From a virus, in the IMG/VR virus record IMGVR_UViG_3300027752_000048, positions 1 through 37,390 of that record: a stretch of 37,390 nt of DNA; one strand, written 5' to 3'. Positions 23,363 to 31,873 of this stretch are shown here, piece by piece. The number at the start of each line of letters is the position of its first letter. The first letter of the stretch is position 1. The notes below the pieces were generated by a model. It saw nothing but the letters and a program-made list of their open reading frames with translations, ran no database searches and was not told the DNA's origin. The position numbers and the translations under genes were made by a program.

Positions 23363-24340
23363 TTAAGGCGTAATCATTGTCAATCGGCCTTGGAACTGCG
23401 CTCCGCTACAAGTCAAGTTGCCAGCCCATGCAAGAATTTGCACTTCAGCATCTTGGTTGGTTGCATATCGACGGTTAGGCGATAGTGGAACCATGTTGCG
23501 GCCTGAGTGTGGACGGTAATGCAGGTAGTCAGTGTTCAAGAAGAACGCTGTACCAGCAGGGCATTGATCCCCAATACCGCCATCAAGCACTACATCAGAA
23601 TCCATAAACTTAATGCTAGAAAAGCCAAGGCTACCAGATTCAGGAGTAGTAAAACGCTGTTGCGCTTGCAAAGAAGCACAATACGTACTCCATGTGCTGT
23701 TATCCACCATAATCAGGTCAGGGCGGTCTGTTCCGCGAACCTGCTGAACCCACAAGTCATTCATAAGACCTTGGATAGTGGCTGGGTCTGGATCAAGAGC
23801 TGAAGCTGACACCATTGGCCGCCAAAACTCATTACCAGCAGTAGCGCGGTTAATGCCGCCATAAATACCAGCATTTGCAGCAGCAGGAATAGCTGCATCA
23901 AGACCGTCAATTTGCTTACCGCCAGCAGAAGAGCCGTCAGAGTACAAGCCAATAGAGATCAAGTTAGACAGCGTTGATTCAGCAACTGACAAACGAGCAT
24001 CAAGCAAATCAATCATTCGCTCACGACCTGCGTTTTGCAGCATTTCAAGACCAGAAATAACAACAGGAACGGCTGCTTGCTTAATTTCAAAGGTAGCCGC
24101 ACTAATAACGTCACTTACACCAACAGGCAAAATGTCGTAACCAGAATACCAACCGCCATTGCTGTTTTCAGCAAAAGACAGTTCTTGCATGATCTGAGAA
24201 CCGCCAGAAAATGTCTTAATTTTGCCTTTTTGAGACAAACGCATAAGAATGGCGTTGTTTTGTGTAACGTTATCCGCAATAGTACGACTGCGAGATTGAA
24301 TGGTTGTAGCGAGAATGTCGCTAACATTTGGATTTGCCAT
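23363..24340 (-). CDS. Major capsid protein (325 aa)
   Basis: The N-terminus (NPNVSDILATTIQSRSRTIADNVTQNNAILMRL), the motif SGGSQIMQELSFAENSNGGWYSGYD and the C-terminal ending AWAGNLTCSGAQFQGRL are characteristic of a HK97-fold capsid family found in short-tail phages such as the BPP-1 group. Length and composition (alpha/beta, Gly/Ala-rich) agree. It follows the scaffold gene and is followed by a terminator. GGAG stands before the ATG. Its 190-nt leader contains three regularly spaced hairpins with identical loops, so its translation or mRNA stability may be specifically controlled. Confidence 0.85.
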   Translation of the reverse strand: MANPNVSDILATTIQSRSRTIADNVTQNNAILMRLSQKGKIKTFSGGSQIMQELSFAENSNGGWYSGYDILPVGVSDVISAATFEIKQAAVPVVISGLEMLQNAGRERMIDLLDARLSVAESTLSNLISIGLYSDGSSAGGKQIDGLDAAIPAAANAGIYGGINRATAGNEFWRPMVSASALDPDPATIQGLMNDLWVQQVRGTDRPDLIMVDNSTWSTYCASLQAQQRFTTPESGSLGFSSIKFMDSDVVLDGGIGDQCPAGTAFFLNTDYLHYRPHSGRNMVPLSPNRRYATNQDAEVQILAWAGNLTCSGAQFQGRLTMITP

Positions 24341-24389
24341 GTGGCTATCTCCTAAGTTAAAAGGTAATAAAGTTAATTACTTTTTATCC

Positions 24390-24464
24390 TGTCGCTTGAA
24401 TGACAAGACACTTAGAAAAACCGCTTGAATGGCCTTTCAGTTGTAAAGCCGCTTGAATGGCTTT
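24390..24464 (-). promoter_or_regulatory. Capsid leader: three hairpins with identical 8-nt loops
   Basis: In the leftward transcript, three successive hairpins each expose the loop ATTCAAGC (plus strand GCTTGAAT at 24394-24401, 24423-24430 and 24451-24458). The stems differ but still pair: AAAGCC/GGCTTT, AAAGGCC/GGTTTTT (two G-U pairs) and TGTC/GACA. The loops are 28-29 nt apart. The G-U pairs of the middle stem form only in the minus-strand RNA, the sense of the late mRNA. The element lies 50 to 125 nt upstream of the capsid start codon. A binding site for a protein or RNA that reads the loop is the simplest explanation. Confidence 0.7.
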
Positions 24465-24530
24465 TTGTTCATGTATCCCTATACAACTCTTTGCATAGCT
24501 AGAGCTGTACAGAGAATATACACCTACTGA

Positions 24531-25517
24531 CTACATCCGTCCAGCATTGTCCCAAGCAGAGTTTAAGGCCGCTTCTACGCTATTAGGTGAGCCGCCTGAC
24601 ATAGAGCCGCCTGAAGTCCCATAAATGCTAGAAGATGCTTTTTGCTTCTTTTGCACTAATTGCTGAGAATTTCGAGCAGACAGAATCTTGGCAATTTGAG
24701 GATGACCTAAACAAGCAGCATTATAGGCTTCTTCCATAGACATATTTCGGCCTCGATTTGCAGACATATCTAGCAAATCAGCCATTTCAGAACGAACATC
24801 ATTATAAAACTCATGTTGAGAACCAAAATTATTTACTTCTCCTGCAATTTGGTTTTGAGCTTGTTGTGCCTGAAACTGTTGCTGTTGTTGAAACTGCTGC
24901 ATTTGCTCTTGATAAGGAGCAACGGCTTGTTGTACTGCTTGCTGAACTTGAGACTGTTGTTGAGATTCCTGAGAAGGAGCCTCCCCTACCAGCATTGAAT
25001 CTAAAGTTCGTATATCTACACCAAATTGTTTAATAATCTGTGCAACTGCTTGAGCTTTTTGTGGGCCTGAACCCATTTGAAGCTGAGAAGCTGTTTGAAG
25101 AAGTCCTGGAAGCGTGTTTCCTGCACCTCCATTCATGGCAAACAACTGAGCATAAGGAGCCAATGATCTGTCCATAGATTCAGCGCGTTTAGCGTTAGCA
25201 CCAAACTTTTGAGCCAATCCTTCCATTCTTTGTTCGTTACGAGCTATATGTTCTTTAATTGCAGTAGGCGTATTAGCCCATTCTTCTCTGGCTTCAGGAG
25301 ACAGCCCAGCAGGAGATTGATCTAATTCGTTGACAACTGGCTCTAAGCTCTCAGTTTCAGACTGTACTTCTACTTCTGGCTCTTGTGGAGCTTCAAACGA
25401 AACTTCTTCAACTTCTTCGCTTTCAGCACTGTCCCAAGCAGCAGCTAATTCAGCATTAATATCATCTGAAGGTTCTTCGATTTCTACTTCTTCTGTTACT
25501 TCATTTTCATCAATCAT
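24531..25517 (-). CDS. Scaffolding protein (328 aa)
   Basis: The protein has a strongly acidic N-terminus (about 1-65, many Glu/Asp), a helical middle with a long Gln-rich coiled coil (about 190-235) and a shorter basic and Ser/Gly-rich C-terminus ending ALNSAWDNAGRM, which echoes AELAAAWDSAES near the N-terminus. Acidic helical composition and location directly before the capsid gene are typical of podoviral scaffolds, which guide procapsid assembly and are then released. The final basic/helical segment is where scaffolds usually bind capsid protein. Confidence 0.8.
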   Translation of the reverse strand: MIDENEVTEEVEIEEPSDDINAELAAAWDSAESEEVEEVSFEAPQEPEVEVQSETESLEPVVNELDQSPAGLSPEAREEWANTPTAIKEHIARNEQRMEGLAQKFGANAKRAESMDRSLAPYAQLFAMNGGAGNTLPGLLQTASQLQMGSGPQKAQAVAQIIKQFGVDIRTLDSMLVGEAPSQESQQQSQVQQAVQQAVAPYQEQMQQFQQQQQFQAQQAQNQIAGEVNNFGSQHEFYNDVRSEMADLLDMSANRGRNMSMEEAYNAACLGHPQIAKILSARNSQQLVQKKQKASSSIYGTSGGSMSGGSPNSVEAALNSAWDNAGRM

Positions 25518-25518
25518 T

Positions 25519-25848
25519 TTAGTTCGCCCTTTCTGCTCTAATTATAGTCTCGTAGATTTCCTGTTTACGAGCCTGTGTCTCCTGTAACGTATGCTCGCCA
25601 CTAAGGATTCGTTGTCGTTCAGCCTGTTGTTTTTTTACTGTGGCTGAATCAAATTCTGCGCTGTGTACAACATTATTCTTTGCGTTATGATTACGCAAAG
25701 ATTTAGCATCGGTAATAATGCTGCCATCTACAGGGCTGACATAGGGTTCGTGAAACCCATGTATACTATGGCTAACCGTTTGAGGACGGTAATAGCTGTC
25801 AGCAGGAACAAGTTTGTGTGTTACTGGGTCTTGTATGTAACGCGCCAT
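25519..25848 (-). CDS. Small conserved protein between portal block and scaffold (109 aa)
   Basis: The N-terminal half has ARYIQDPVTHKLVPADSYYRP and PYVSPVDGSIITDAKSLRNHN, a pattern I have seen in short proteins next to capsid/scaffold genes of podoviruses; the C-terminal half is a charged helix (VKKQQAERQRIL...). The function is not known. It ends one base before the scaffold ATG and starts nine bases after the ParB-fold gene, so it belongs to the head assembly operon. Confidence 0.65.
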   Translation of the reverse strand: MARYIQDPVTHKLVPADSYYRPQTVSHSIHGFHEPYVSPVDGSIITDAKSLRNHNAKNNVVHSAEFDSATVKKQQAERQRILSGEHTLQETQARKQEIYETIIRAERAN

Positions 25849-25857
25849 TTTAATTCC

Positions 25858-26694
25858 TTATAAAAAATCTGCAATCGCCATTACAGTTTCCATTTTTGTT
25901 GGTTCTTCATCGTATGCTATTCTTTCAAGCCACGGAGCTAAACCAGAAGGATAAACAAATTCAGCAGGAGAACCTTTTACTGCTCTTTCTCCAGCCCTTA
26001 TTGCCGCTGCTAACTGTCCTGTTCTAGCATTTTTAGGTGCTTTTATTTCACCTTCTCTTAACGCTTGCAGAGATGAAATTATTTTAGCCTCTGCCTCTTG
26101 CGGTGCTAGTGCTGCTGTTCCGAGTACGCCTGAGCCTGTTGCGCTTGCAAGATATGGGCGCAATTTTTTATTTATATCATCAAGACTAACCCCTAACCTT
26201 TTTGCTTCATCAAGAGTTGGCTTAACCATTAAAACAGGAACGGAGTTTGCCCCTGCTTGTTTTGCAGCTAAAGCCCTGTGCCTTCCTTCTTGACTTAATC
26301 GTTTGCCTCTTGTGTAATCAAGAGTAAGCGTCGGAAATTGTTCACCTGCTCGCATTTTTTCTGCATAATCCGAAACCTTTGCTGGGTCAACACCATTCAT
26401 AACATCGCTAGAAAACTCTTGGTCAACAAGTGACATATATTCATCTGGCGACATTTCAGTCATAGCCGACTCTAAGCCTTTTTGCTCCCTAAAATAATCG
26501 CGTTTGTAATTATCTCCCTCTAAACTTTTTATTAGATCGTCGTAAAAAGGCATATCTGTAGTTGTTTTGTCAAAAAAAGCATTCTCACTTTCTGCCGCCC
26601 TTTGCTTTGCCGCTGCCCTTTCTGCTGCTCTTTTTGCAGTAGATTCAGGGACTCCTTCCCTAATTAATTTAGCTAATAGGCTTGCTGTTGCCAC
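25858..26694 (-). CDS. ParB/Srx-fold domain protein in the head module (278 aa)
   Basis: After an Ala/Arg-rich N-terminal helix, residues about 102-160 carry a ParB-like N-terminal domain: VSDYAEKMRAGEQFPTLTLD, then LSQEGRHRALAAKQAG and SVPVLMV. In this superfamily the G-R-H-R motif binds nucleotide or DNA ends. A Gly/Ala-rich hydrophobic stretch (GSGVLGTAALAPQEAEA) follows, then a C-terminal helical domain. It lies between portal and scaffold, not beside a ParA or replication gene, so classical plasmid partition is unlikely; a capsid-borne or packaging-linked enzyme is more plausible. Start and stop are tightly fitted to the neighbours. Confidence 0.75.
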   Translation of the reverse strand: MATASLLAKLIREGVPESTAKRAAERAAAKQRAAESENAFFDKTTTDMPFYDDLIKSLEGDNYKRDYFREQKGLESAMTEMSPDEYMSLVDQEFSSDVMNGVDPAKVSDYAEKMRAGEQFPTLTLDYTRGKRLSQEGRHRALAAKQAGANSVPVLMVKPTLDEAKRLGVSLDDINKKLRPYLASATGSGVLGTAALAPQEAEAKIISSLQALREGEIKAPKNARTGQLAAAIRAGERAVKGSPAEFVYPSGLAPWLERIAYDEEPTKMETVMAIADFL

Positions 26695-26696
26695 TG

Positions 26697-28907
26697 CTAG
26701 TTTGCTCTATTTCTATTTTGAGCATTAATCTCACTCATTTTAAGATTATGCTTATAAGTTTCAGATTCAATGTCATATTCATGGTTTACTTCTTGAGAAG
26801 CAATATCAAAACGAGCTTGAGCTTCCTCTACCGTAATATTGGCATTCATAGTTGCTTGTATCTCGGCTAAAGACGATTCCATTTCTCTGGCTATTTCCAT
26901 TAACCTTATTTGAGACTGAGATTCAGCAATTGTCTGATCTTTCTCGGCATCAACCTGCATTTTGTAAATCTCGCCTTGAATTTTGGCTTGATGGGTCTGC
27001 ATATCAGCTTGTGCTTTAGTCTGAATTTTAACCAGTTCAGCTTGTTGTTTTTGTTGCGCTCCTTGCAACTTTATTTGTTCAATTTGCATTCTCAATTCTT
27101 CTGGGCTTGGCTCTTTAGGCTTATCACCGCCTTGAGGTGCTTTCTTAGCTTTATCAATAGCTTGATCTAAAGTGCCTTCCAGATACTCTGCGCCTTTATA
27201 GGCAGCAAGGCTCCACTTCATCAGTTCCATTAAAATAGGCAATGATCCTGGAATAGCTTCTGCCGCCCCAGAGGCTGCTTGAATGTATTGAGACATAGCC
27301 ATAATGTACTCTGACCGTTCTGATTGCATTTGAGCGTAATCAATCATTGCAATAGATTCAGGACGAATATTTACGCGCCAATTCACTTCTTTGCTTTGCA
27401 TTAAATCAATAGCAGGGGCTACTAATGGTTTATCGAACTCAGGCAAAAACCCTGCGTTTGATTGAGAGACAATACTTTCTTTGCTGTAATGTTTAGAAAT
27501 AACTTCCGCTTTAAGACCTTCAAGATCAGCCGCAAACCGAGCAAAATCTTCTTGCAAAGCTTGAATCCCAATACTGCCCATCTTGGCTTTAATGGCTTGA
27601 GTGCCGCCAGAAGTATACTGGTCAGTATTGCCGCCACGCATAATGTCGCTCATGCCTGTTATTTCATACAATTGCTCTGTTTTGGCTTGCTGTACAGCCT
27701 GTAAAGTCTGAATAACGCCTACAATTTCTTGAACAGGAAACCATTGTATTACACCCTGTAAACCGCCTTTCTCAGCAAACATAGCCCAGTTATCTACAGG
27801 TATAAGATCGTTTTCTATGCCTTCTTTAAGCATACGCCCAGCAGAATCTCCAGCAGACTTGTCATATACGCCTACTACTTTAATAGCGCGAGTAATTGTA
27901 GCTATACGACTTTGAAGTTCATCAATTTCATTGTACAAATCTTGAGCAAAAAGAAAATCTGCTTTAGGGACAAACATTGTTGTCGTTGGGTTTGCAAGCA
28001 TAGGACGGGGCATAGGCCAAAAACCAGACAATCCAAGAGGGTCATCTTGCATATCAAGGATCAAATCAGCTCCTTGAGAGTACCAATACACCTTTTTATT
28101 CTTTTTTTCCCAAATTTCCCAAATTTCAGCCTTTTGGATGTTGTCTTTTTGCTCCGAATCGCTGCTGCCAGAGAATTTGTCATCTCCACTGCTTGTTTGG
28201 TGCTTATATTCAATATCTTTAGCTATGTCTGCGCCAAATCGCTCGCTAACCTCTGATTTTGTCATCCAACTGCGAAATCCCCACCAAGGAATCTCTTTCC
28301 ACGTTCTGCCCCAGCCCCAACATACGTCTTGCCAGTGAATGTAGTCTATACAAGCTTTTTCATGGTCTAAAACTTCTATTTCTTCCATTTCCATTGTTTG
28401 AGGGTTTAAAACTTGTTCTCTTTTGGTTTTCATGTGATAACGGACGCGAGCAGTACCCATTCCTGGCAACAATCTGTCTTGAAGTGACGCTTTTAAAATA
28501 GTAGATAAGTCTTCTCCGCTAGGCTCTATGTCAGATTGAAGAATACGCTGAAACATAAGGGCAGCTACGCGAGCAATATCATCATCGGGATCAGAATGCT
28601 CACGACTTACATCAATTTGAGGGGTATTGCCGTAAAGCATCGCCATTGTTGTGCTAATGTTCTTGTGAAAGAGGTTAAGAGTAGCTCCTCCTCTAGAATC
28701 ATCGTAAGCCCCTTGCATATTGCCTTGACGCTCATCAAGATAACGCTCCACAACTTGAACGCCTTGTTTTTTATATCGTCTTAATCGTTTTTCACAGGCA
28801 TCCATTTCTTTTTGCCAATGTTGATGCCATTGCGTTGGAGACTTCTCTTTTTTAAGAGGAGTCATCTCAACAACAGTTGTTTCTTCTATATCAATATCAA
28901 TATCCAC
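26697..28907 (-). CDS. Portal protein (736 aa)
   Basis: A large protein with motifs of podoviral portals: NLFHKNISTTMAMLYGNTPQ, LPGMGTARVRYHM, DYIHWQDVCWGWGRTWKEI, FLFAQDLYNEIDELQSRIATI and YEITGMSDIMRG, followed by a long C-terminal Gln/Glu-rich coiled coil (about 600-736) compatible with a barrel. It forms the dodecameric DNA gate at one vertex. The GTG at 28907 is chosen because AAGGA lies seven bases upstream and it begins VDIDIDIEE; the longer frame would run 47 bases into the preceding gene. Confidence 0.85.
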   Translation of the reverse strand: MDIDIDIEETTVVEMTPLKKEKSPTQWHQHWQKEMDACEKRLRRYKKQGVQVVERYLDERQGNMQGAYDDSRGGATLNLFHKNISTTMAMLYGNTPQIDVSREHSDPDDDIARVAALMFQRILQSDIEPSGEDLSTILKASLQDRLLPGMGTARVRYHMKTKREQVLNPQTMEMEEIEVLDHEKACIDYIHWQDVCWGWGRTWKEIPWWGFRSWMTKSEVSERFGADIAKDIEYKHQTSSGDDKFSGSSDSEQKDNIQKAEIWEIWEKKNKKVYWYSQGADLILDMQDDPLGLSGFWPMPRPMLANPTTTMFVPKADFLFAQDLYNEIDELQSRIATITRAIKVVGVYDKSAGDSAGRMLKEGIENDLIPVDNWAMFAEKGGLQGVIQWFPVQEIVGVIQTLQAVQQAKTEQLYEITGMSDIMRGGNTDQYTSGGTQAIKAKMGSIGIQALQEDFARFAADLEGLKAEVISKHYSKESIVSQSNAGFLPEFDKPLVAPAIDLMQSKEVNWRVNIRPESIAMIDYAQMQSERSEYIMAMSQYIQAASGAAEAIPGSLPILMELMKWSLAAYKGAEYLEGTLDQAIDKAKKAPQGGDKPKEPSPEELRMQIEQIKLQGAQQKQQAELVKIQTKAQADMQTHQAKIQGEIYKMQVDAEKDQTIAESQSQIRLMEIAREMESSLAEIQATMNANITVEEAQARFDIASQEVNHEYDIESETYKHNLKMSEINAQNRNRAN

Positions 28908-29322
28908 TAGGTAGTCCTTGTGGCTGATTAGTTTGAGGAACACTTGCTGACATTGTTGCTCTTGGCATTATTGATTGAGGCGCAGAATTCATAGTAGAAC
29001 CTGTCATTGGCGGCCCTGAAGGCCCAGACTGTGCTTGCGGCATTCCTTGTTGACGCATTGCTTGTGCTTGCATCATTTGAGCTTTCATTGGATCAACTAA
29101 AGGTGGCTGCTCATACGGCTGTGGTGGCATCTGCCCCATTTGAGATGGTCCAGGCATCATGCTTCCATCAGGCATCATGTGCATAGGCGGCTCGCCCATT
29201 GGAGGCTGCTGAGGTGGCGGCTGCATAGGTGGCTGCATAGGTGGCTGCTGAAGTGGCTGCATGGGTGGCTGCATGGGCGGTTGGCCCATTGGAGGCATTC
29301 CTTGTGGGGGCATTCCTTTCAT
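28897..29322 (-). CDS. Low-complexity Pro/Met/Gln-rich protein (141 aa)
   Basis: Almost the whole chain is built from Pro, Met, Gln and Gly, with tandem PPMQ-type repeats in residues 10-45 and many MPP or QPP steps after that; there is hardly any hydrophobic core, so the protein should be disordered. It has AGGA seven bases before the ATG and sits between terminase and portal, overlapping the portal start by 11 bases. The repeat is also visible in the DNA (29190-29285). It could be a flexible linker or clamp in the packaging machinery or a virion-filling protein; no homologous function is known to me. Confidence 0.65.
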   Translation of the reverse strand: MKGMPPQGMPPMGQPPMQPPMQPLQQPPMQPPMQPPPQQPPMGEPPMHMMPDGSMMPGPSQMGQMPPQPYEQPPLVDPMKAQMMQAQAMRQQGMPQAQSGPSGPPMTGSTMNSAPQSIMPRATMSASVPQTNQPQGLPSGY

Positions 29323-29392
29323 AGCATTATCCTATTGGTTAAATTTTAATCGTATCTTACAATTTACAGTCTGTCTATGTTGCAGCATTGCA

Positions 29393-30742
29393 CTAAATGC
29401 GGATAATTGAGCTTTTCCAGTCATCATTATTTTTAGATTTCCATAAGTCATCTAATGTGTACTCAGGGTTTTTAATCAAAGGAACATTTTCTTCTTCATT
29501 TTTTACAGCTTTCTTAACAACTTCAGTAACTAAAGAAAAATATCTAAAACTGTCAGAGCCGTTAGAAGCCCAGTCATGCAAAGGAGAATTAGCATATTGT
29601 TGAGTTTTTTCGTTAAAAGATCGCCTATAGGCTCGCAACGCTTCAACTCCGCCATGACAGGTAGCTTTATTGATTCTGCATTTAGGCATAATAAGCCTAG
29701 CAGCATCAATGCCATGCTGAACCGCTAATTTAGGAACAACTTTACAAGGATAGCCTTCTTGTAAGAATTGCTCGACTGTAGACCTTCCTGTTTGCAAAGA
29801 CTTGGCTTTAGCATCATGAGGTAGCCAAATGTCAGCATATTCATAAGGCTTATCTTTAAGCATCGTAAAATAAAACTCTAACGGTTGGCTGTCATGTTCT
29901 TCGTAGTCAATAAGGATAGGGCCATCAGGTGTAATCTGCCAAAACCAGAACGCTGTAGAGTCTGAAAAGCCTAAGTCAGCACTGACATGGACAGTCTCTA
30001 CTGGGTCATACAAGAATTCCCCTATTTTGCCGTCAGATTCCATTTTGGCAATAATATCTGAGTAATACGATCCCTGAACAGCCGCTTCAAACGAGCATTC
30101 CATTTCTTGTTGATATTGGGCATCGCTCATTTCAGCCCTAGCTTCTCTTAAAGAATCTTCGTCAAGAAGCCCTGACTCACTAGCTTTGAGGGTCATGTGA
30201 TACCAGTTAGGTTCTGCTCTGGCTCTTTGAACCATCTGATAGAAGTGGTTTTTTCCTTTGGGTGTTCCAATAAACACAGCCCAACCTTTTCTGTCCAAGA
30301 GGGTTGGTAGGACAACCTCGCCCCACAAAGACGGTCTACAGTCACCGTACTCATCCAGAACAATGCCGTCAAAGTACAATCCCCTAAGAGCATCAGGGTT
30401 ATCAGCACCGTAAAGAGTAATTGTTGAGCCGTTGTGTAGTGTCACCCTAAGATCAGATTCTCTGGGAGGGCCACGCCTAATACCTTCTGTAAATTCTTTT
30501 AAGTATTCCCAGGCTACTTCTTTAGCTTGTTGTCGATAAGGGCCGCAGTAGGCAAACTTTGCGCGGGTCTTTGTTGTATAGAGGGCGCGGATAACCAGTT
30601 CACCAATACAGGAGACTGTCTTGCCAGCCCTTCTGTGGCAGACCATTGCGCTGAATCGGGTGTTGCGACCATGAAACGGCAGAAACTGTTCGCGGGGTTC
30701 ATAGGTTAAATGAAACTCAGAACTTGTTTCATGTGGATTCAA
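29393..30742 (-). CDS. Terminase large subunit (449 aa)
   Basis: Walker A CHRRAGKT at 35-42 and Walker B IVLDE at 127-131 define the packaging ATPase. The coupling segment FIGTPKGKNHFY (about 156) follows. The RNase H-like nuclease starts with VSADLGFSDSTAF (about 250) and includes further acidic residues toward the C-terminus (PLHDWASNGSDSFRYF). The layout matches Terminase_6-type enzymes. The only usable start is TTG 30742: an in-frame stop lies five codons upstream and AAGGGG stands eight bases before it. It is coupled to the small basic gene whose stop is one base upstream. Confidence 0.92.
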   Translation of the reverse strand: MNPHETSSEFHLTYEPREQFLPFHGRNTRFSAMVCHRRAGKTVSCIGELVIRALYTTKTRAKFAYCGPYRQQAKEVAWEYLKEFTEGIRRGPPRESDLRVTLHNGSTITLYGADNPDALRGLYFDGIVLDEYGDCRPSLWGEVVLPTLLDRKGWAVFIGTPKGKNHFYQMVQRARAEPNWYHMTLKASESGLLDEDSLREARAEMSDAQYQQEMECSFEAAVQGSYYSDIIAKMESDGKIGEFLYDPVETVHVSADLGFSDSTAFWFWQITPDGPILIDYEEHDSQPLEFYFTMLKDKPYEYADIWLPHDAKAKSLQTGRSTVEQFLQEGYPCKVVPKLAVQHGIDAARLIMPKCRINKATCHGGVEALRAYRRSFNEKTQQYANSPLHDWASNGSDSFRYFSLVTEVVKKAVKNEEENVPLIKNPEYTLDDLWKSKNNDDWKSSIIRI

Positions 30743-30743
30743 A

Positions 30744-30893
30744 CTAGTAACCCCTTATTGCTTGGGCCTGTTGCTTTTGTCGGTTAATGGCAGCTCTTTG
30801 GCCGCGCTGGGGTAAAGACTGTTTTTTATCTGATTTCTTAGCAGGTTTATTAGTATTAGAATAAACGCGTTGCTTTTGACTCTTAAAAGGCAT
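30744..30893 (-). CDS. Small very basic protein upstream of TerL (49 aa)
   Basis: A 49-residue frame, PFKSQKQRVYSNTNKPAKKS then QRGQRAAINRQKQQAQAIRGY, made mainly of Lys, Arg, Gln and Asn. The ATG comes two bases after the preceding stop and its TAG is one base from the TTG of the terminase, so it fills the gap exactly. The 3' end contains the terminase ribosome site. Basic peptides before terminase may bind DNA or the terminase, but no family assignment is possible. Confidence 0.6.
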   Translation of the reverse strand: MPFKSQKQRVYSNTNKPAKKSDKKQSLPQRGQRAAINRQKQQAQAIRGY

Positions 30894-30895
30894 AA

Positions 30896-31210
30896 CTAGC
30901 GCGACTTAGCCACAGCAAGAATCTGTAGGACAATGGTTGGCACAATAAAGAACTGAGTAATGTGGCCTAGTATATACGCCCAATCCTTACCAAAAACAGA
31001 TTCCTTTGTTAATACGGGAAACAGATACCGCAAATTCTCAACGTCCATATTTGTGTAGCTATGGCCTACTTGTGCAATGCACCACAACAGCCGAGTACCG
31101 CACTGCCCATTGCCTTCAGTAGTAACGTAATCTTTCTTGGCAATCTCTAGTCTTTCTTTATATGCATCTATTTTATGGTACGTATTCATTTTATGTGATC
31201 TCTTATCCAT
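30896..31210 (-). CDS. Hypothetical protein with C-terminal membrane segment (104 aa)
   Basis: A charged N-terminal half (YKERLEIAKKDYVTTEGNGQ) is followed by one likely membrane helix near the C-terminus (about 78-98, YILGHITQFFIVPTIVLQILAV). The start at 31210 overlaps the preceding stop; ATG 31189 (NTYHKIDAYK) is an alternative with AGAGA upstream. It is unusual to find a membrane protein between the terminase subunits. The function is unknown. Confidence 0.6.
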   Translation of the reverse strand: MDKRSHKMNTYHKIDAYKERLEIAKKDYVTTEGNGQCGTRLLWCIAQVGHSYTNMDVENLRYLFPVLTKESVFGKDWAYILGHITQFFIVPTIVLQILAVAKSR

Positions 31211-31655
31211 CTAGTCCTGATCGAGGCAAGTCATTACTAATGCGTATGTTAACGTCTCCAACCAAACCCTGAGTGGGTTGTAGATTAGGAACCATTTTAA
31301 CAAGGTGATTAAGATATTTGCTGGGGTTTTCTCTAGCCCACTCTAATATCCAGTCTTCACCGCCTAGTCGCATAAAAACATTAGAGTAAACACCCATGAG
31401 AGGGTGCTGAGAATGCAGAGAGTTAATGACAAGCTGATTAGCAGATGAGTCAACATTTGCACGTTTATCTCCTTCTTCTCGCGCTTCTTCTTCCGCTAAA
31501 GCAATGTTTGTTTTTCTGTATTCTCGAATAGAATCATGGACAAACTCAGTGTAATCACCACCACTGGCTTCCATTAACTCACAAGTGAAATCAAATAATT
31601 TAAGACTCTCTGGCCTTTCCTCATAATGATCGTATGTATCGCCTACCCTGTCCAT
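31203..31655 (-). CDS. Putative terminase small subunit (150 aa)
   Basis: It is the first gene of the late leftward operon, three genes upstream of TerL. The N-terminal half is acidic and helical (LKLFDFTCELMEASGGDYTEFV, then a charged helix). The C-terminal half has GGEDWILEWARENPSKYLNHLVKMVPNLQPTQG and ends with NDLPRSGLDG, the pattern of small terminase-associated proteins in related phages. No classical helix-turn-helix is obvious, so the assignment is mainly positional. Transcription is likely from the promoter at 31720-31748. Confidence 0.6.
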   Translation of the reverse strand: MDRVGDTYDHYEERPESLKLFDFTCELMEASGGDYTEFVHDSIREYRKTNIALAEEEAREEGDKRANVDSSANQLVINSLHSQHPLMGVYSNVFMRLGGEDWILEWARENPSKYLNHLVKMVPNLQPTQGLVGDVNIRISNDLPRSGLDG

Positions 31656-31719
31656 ACAAAACCTTCAGTTATCAAATAATAAAGTCAGCTCTAAGCCGCA
31701 AAAGACAACGAAGTGAATC

Positions 31720-31748
31720 TTTATATAGCAAAATTGCACAGAAGTCAA
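31720..31748 (-). promoter_or_regulatory. Late leftward promoter
   Basis: On the minus strand TTGACT (plus 31743-31748), a 17-bp spacer and TATAAA (plus 31720-31725) form a good sigma70 promoter. Transcription would start about 60 bases upstream of the putative small terminase gene and could read the entire late block. The 17-bp repeat array begins about 125 bp upstream and could act as its activator or repressor binding region. Confidence 0.6.
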
Positions 31749-31873
31749 AACGCTATCTGGAGAATACCGAAAAGTCTAATAGAGAAAATGACGGGAAAAA
31801 ATAATGAAAAATATATGGATGAGGGTTTATATAAATATAACAACTCGTTTCAGAAAGACCCCGACCCCTTCTG

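Noticed and set aside
24390-24464. CRISPR-like mini array
   Set aside because: The shared part is only 10 nt and each copy folds into its own hairpin; there are no full-length repeats or spacers.
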